From JANMQK01 sp031370485 (GTDB lineage: Bacteria > Acidobacteriota > Polarisedimenticolia > Gp22-AA2): 6,635 nt of DNA. The position numbers were made by a program, and so were the translations under genes. Below, piece after piece: positions 5,795 through 6,635 of the stretch (its first letter is position 1; each line of letters opens with the position of its first letter). Location: assembly GCA_031370485.1 (NCBI GenBank), contig JANMQK010000114.1:1-6635 (forward strand). The letters are read 5' to 3'. The notes below the pieces were generated by a model, which worked only from the letters and a program-made list of their open reading frames with translations, was not told where the DNA came from and ran no database searches.

Positions 5795-6057
5795 TCGCAG
5801 GCCCGTTCGAAGCTCACCAGGCGCCTGATAAGGGCGTTGTACCGTGAATGAGCTGAGTCGGCGTGGGCTCGGGCGAGGAGCTCGTAAAGGCGGTGCTCCA
5901 CGTGGTCGAACGGAAGAGAGGGAATCTGAAGCCCCGCGCGGCGGAGACGGGGGGCGCCGACAGCGACGAGCAGGGCGGCCGCGGACTCCCGGCCTGCGGC
6001 CAAATCGTCGAGACCCTCGCGAATCAAATCTCCACCCGGAAGCGCTTGGATATCCAT
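5782..6057 (-). CDS. Small helical protein paired with the nucleotidyltransferase (antitoxin-like partner)
   Basis: A 91-residue soluble protein beginning MDIQALPGGDLIREGLDDLA. It is predicted to be mostly helical and carries a conserved-looking block, HRLYELLARAHADSAHSRYNALIRRLVSFERA, at about 55-86. I recall similar small proteins directly upstream of DUF6036 genes but know no named domain. I chose the ATG at 6057 because AGGAA sits just upstream and a perfect TATAAT lies at 6073-6068. A longer in-frame start at 6099 would fall inside the tRNA-like CCA end and ahead of this -10. By analogy with two-gene loci of this type it may restrain or direct the nucleotidyltransferase; that role is inferred from gene order and overlap only. 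Confidence 0.75.
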   Translation of the reverse strand: MDIQALPGGDLIREGLDDLAAGRESAAALLVAVGAPRLRRAGLQIPSLPFDHVEHRLYELLARAHADSAHSRYNALIRRLVSFERACECGG

Positions 6058-6067
6058 GGTTCCTGGA

Positions 6068-6073
6068 ATTATA
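6068..6073 (-). promoter_or_regulatory. Perfect -10 box (TATAAT) for the small-protein/nucleotidyltransferase pair
   Basis: The minus strand reads TATAAT at 6073-6068, ten bases before the ATG at 6057. No convincing -35 or extended -10 is present. If used, transcription would start near 6061 and leave a leader of only about four bases, so the message would be almost leaderless. Confidence 0.5.
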
Positions 6074-6099
6074 CGGCGGAACAGGCCGAAGGAGAGCAT

Positions 6100-6135
6100 T
6101 GGTGGAGGCGGCGGGAGTCGAACCCGCGCCGCCTC
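6100..6135 (-). other. 3'-terminal fragment of a tRNA or tmRNA gene (candidate attachment-site remnant)
   Basis: On the minus strand the order is T-stem GCGGG (6127-6123), T-loop TTCGACT (6122-6116), T-stem CCCGC (6115-6111), acceptor strand CGCCTCC (6110-6104), discriminator A (6103) and CCA (6102-6100). This is the canonical 3' end; the acceptor and T-arm sequence resembles bacterial tmRNA (ssrA) ends. No D-arm, anticodon arm or tmRNA tag-coding region occurs upstream. Instead GAGGCGG at 6135-6129 pairs with the acceptor side to make a small hairpin with a two-base bulge. The 3' ends of tRNA and tmRNA genes are common integrase targets, so a leftover attachment half is the favoured reading. 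Confidence 0.7.
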
Positions 6136-6361
6136 AAAACGCTAACCGGTTGATGGCGCGCGACTTTCGTCGTAACTGTCTGGAAATTCGTTGCCTTGTG
6201 GTCAATTCGTTGTGCTCTGGAGTGCTCCCCAGTCTTGGAGACATATTGGAGACGGCGTCGTCAACGTTTCCATCACGCCATCGTCGCTCGAAGGGTCGGA
6301 GGGGGGAGACAGCGCCAGTTCCCCGGACCGCAGAGCTCAGCAGCAATCAGCGGGCGCCGGC
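6136..6361. other. Unassigned sequence between the tRNA-like stub and the transposase fragment
   Basis: I see no gene, promoter or RNA fold here. A short direct repeat TTGGAGAC occurs at 6235-6242 and 6246-6253. The frame of the downstream transposase fragment stays open back to 6176 but encodes no transposase-like sequence before about 6362, so the boundary of the remnant lies in this stretch. Confidence 0.5.
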
Positions 6362-6529
6362 AGCGGCCACCCACTCCGCCGCTATGCCTGGGCTGAGCTG
6401 CTGCGCCGTGTGTTCGCGGTGGATGTCCTTGAGTGTCCTGACTGCGGCGGGCGGATGCGGATCCTGGCCGCGATCCATCCGCCCGTGGCCACCCGCGCCA
6501 TCCTCGAGTGTCTGGGCCTGCCGTCGCGC
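6362..6529 (+). pseudogene. C-terminal remnant of an IS91-like transposase
   Basis: The frame reads SGHPLRRYAWAELLRRVF, then AVDVLECPDCGGRMRILAAI, then HPPVATRAILECLGLPSRA. This is the characteristic C-terminal end of IS91-type (Y2, rolling-circle) transposases: the W-AELLRRVF helix, a CPDC half zinc ribbon (Cys codons at 6434 and 6443), the GGRMRILA strand and an ILE-LGLP helix. The catalytic N-terminal and HUH/Tyr parts are absent upstream and no start codon is associated, so the gene is truncated. Downstream the frame runs into a poly-C tract and its true end cannot be read. It marks past mobile-element activity beside the tRNA-like stub. Confidence 0.75.
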
Positions 6530-6530
6530 G

Positions 6531-6549
6531 CCCCCCCCCCCCCCCCCCC
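6531..6549. repeat. 19-base poly-C tract, probable sequencing or assembly artefact
   Basis: An uninterrupted run of 19 C is followed by an unusually C/G-biased tail to the window end. Inside the transposase frame this gives an implausible proline run. Poly-G/poly-C runs at contig ends are typical of low-quality two-colour sequencing reads, so bases beyond 6530 should be treated with caution. Confidence 0.6.
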
Positions 6550-6635
6550 ACAAACCCCGCCCCAGGCCCCCAAGCCCATATCGGAACACGTGGAGGCCGC
6601 CCCACCAGATCACCACCCCGGGCGGCCCCGCGGGG

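Larger units (their letters stand above)
5212..6106 (-). repeat. Direct-repeat pair with tRNA-3'-end-like sequence flanking the two-gene cassette
   Basis: On the minus strand TCCACCAATTCTC (5224-5212) and TCCACCAATGCTC (6106-6094) match at 12 of 13 bases in the same orientation. Each follows a GGTTCGA string, 21 bases before the CCA-bearing repeat on the left and 16 on the right. The two genes at 5264-6057 lie exactly between them. A repeat of this length with one mismatch can occur by chance in a window this size, so the placement is the main argument. Confidence 0.4.

Noticed and set aside
5863..6153. Plus-strand open frame ending in WWRRRESNPRR
   Set aside because: That ending is the translation of the tRNA/tmRNA 3' end read in reverse, a well-known source of spurious proteins; the rest is antisense to the small-protein gene.
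6100..6460. Full tmRNA gene extending rightwards from the CCA end
   Set aside because: No 5' acceptor strand, tag-coding region or pseudoknot-like sequence is seen, and the right part encodes a transposase fragment.

Overview
This is a high-GC window with dense coding and long spurious open frames on the opposite strands. It looks like a chromosomal fragment of a GC-rich Gram-negative-type bacterium. The protein architectures recall Acidobacteriota or related uncultured lineages: a signal-anchored PPIase-like/kelch protein, a DUF2585 membrane protein carrying an FGE-sulfatase domain, and a DUF2975/HTH pair. That placement is a loose inference from family recall. The last ~100 bases degrade into a 19-C homopolymer and C/G-only runs, which suggests a contig end.

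Layout, left to right. (1) Positions 1-1222, minus strand: the 5' two-thirds of a secreted protein that runs off the left edge. It has a signal/anchor segment, a SurA/parvulin-like helical region, then the first kelch propeller repeats, which are nearly identical at DNA level. (2) 1223-1671: a GC-rich divergent intergenic region with G-tracts and a clear sigma70-type promoter (TGGACA-17-TACAAT). (3) 1672-2985: a fusion of a DUF2585 (UPF0314) membrane domain with a formylglycine-generating-enzyme-like domain that lacks the catalytic cysteines. (4) 3038-4995: an AT-rich promoter carrying TTTATCGA-type half-sites at 11-bp intervals, followed by four tightly coupled genes: a DUF2975 membrane protein, a small Cro/CI-type HTH regulator, a four-helix membrane protein and a DUF2306-like membrane protein. 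(5) 4996-5263: a convergent intergenic region with a hairpin, a 10-bp inverted repeat and a stray TTTATCGA. (6) 6057-5264, minus strand: a two-gene cassette of a small helical protein overlapping a DUF6036/AbiEii-like nucleotidyltransferase-fold protein. It is bracketed by short tRNA-3'-end-like direct repeats. (7) 6100-6135: a 3'-terminal tRNA or tmRNA fragment (T-arm, acceptor strand, CCA) with no 5' half. (8) 6362-6529: a C-terminal remnant of an IS91-like transposase with its CPDC zinc-ribbon half, then the poly-C end.

How the parts may work together. The HTH protein probably binds the phased operator in front of its own operon and controls three membrane proteins. The right end (tRNA/tmRNA stub, two-gene toxin-antitoxin-like pair, transposase remnant) reads as the worn edge of a mobile region. 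The most unusual items are the phased operator with its four-gene operon, the DUF2585-FGE fusion, and the cassette beside the tRNA-like stub.
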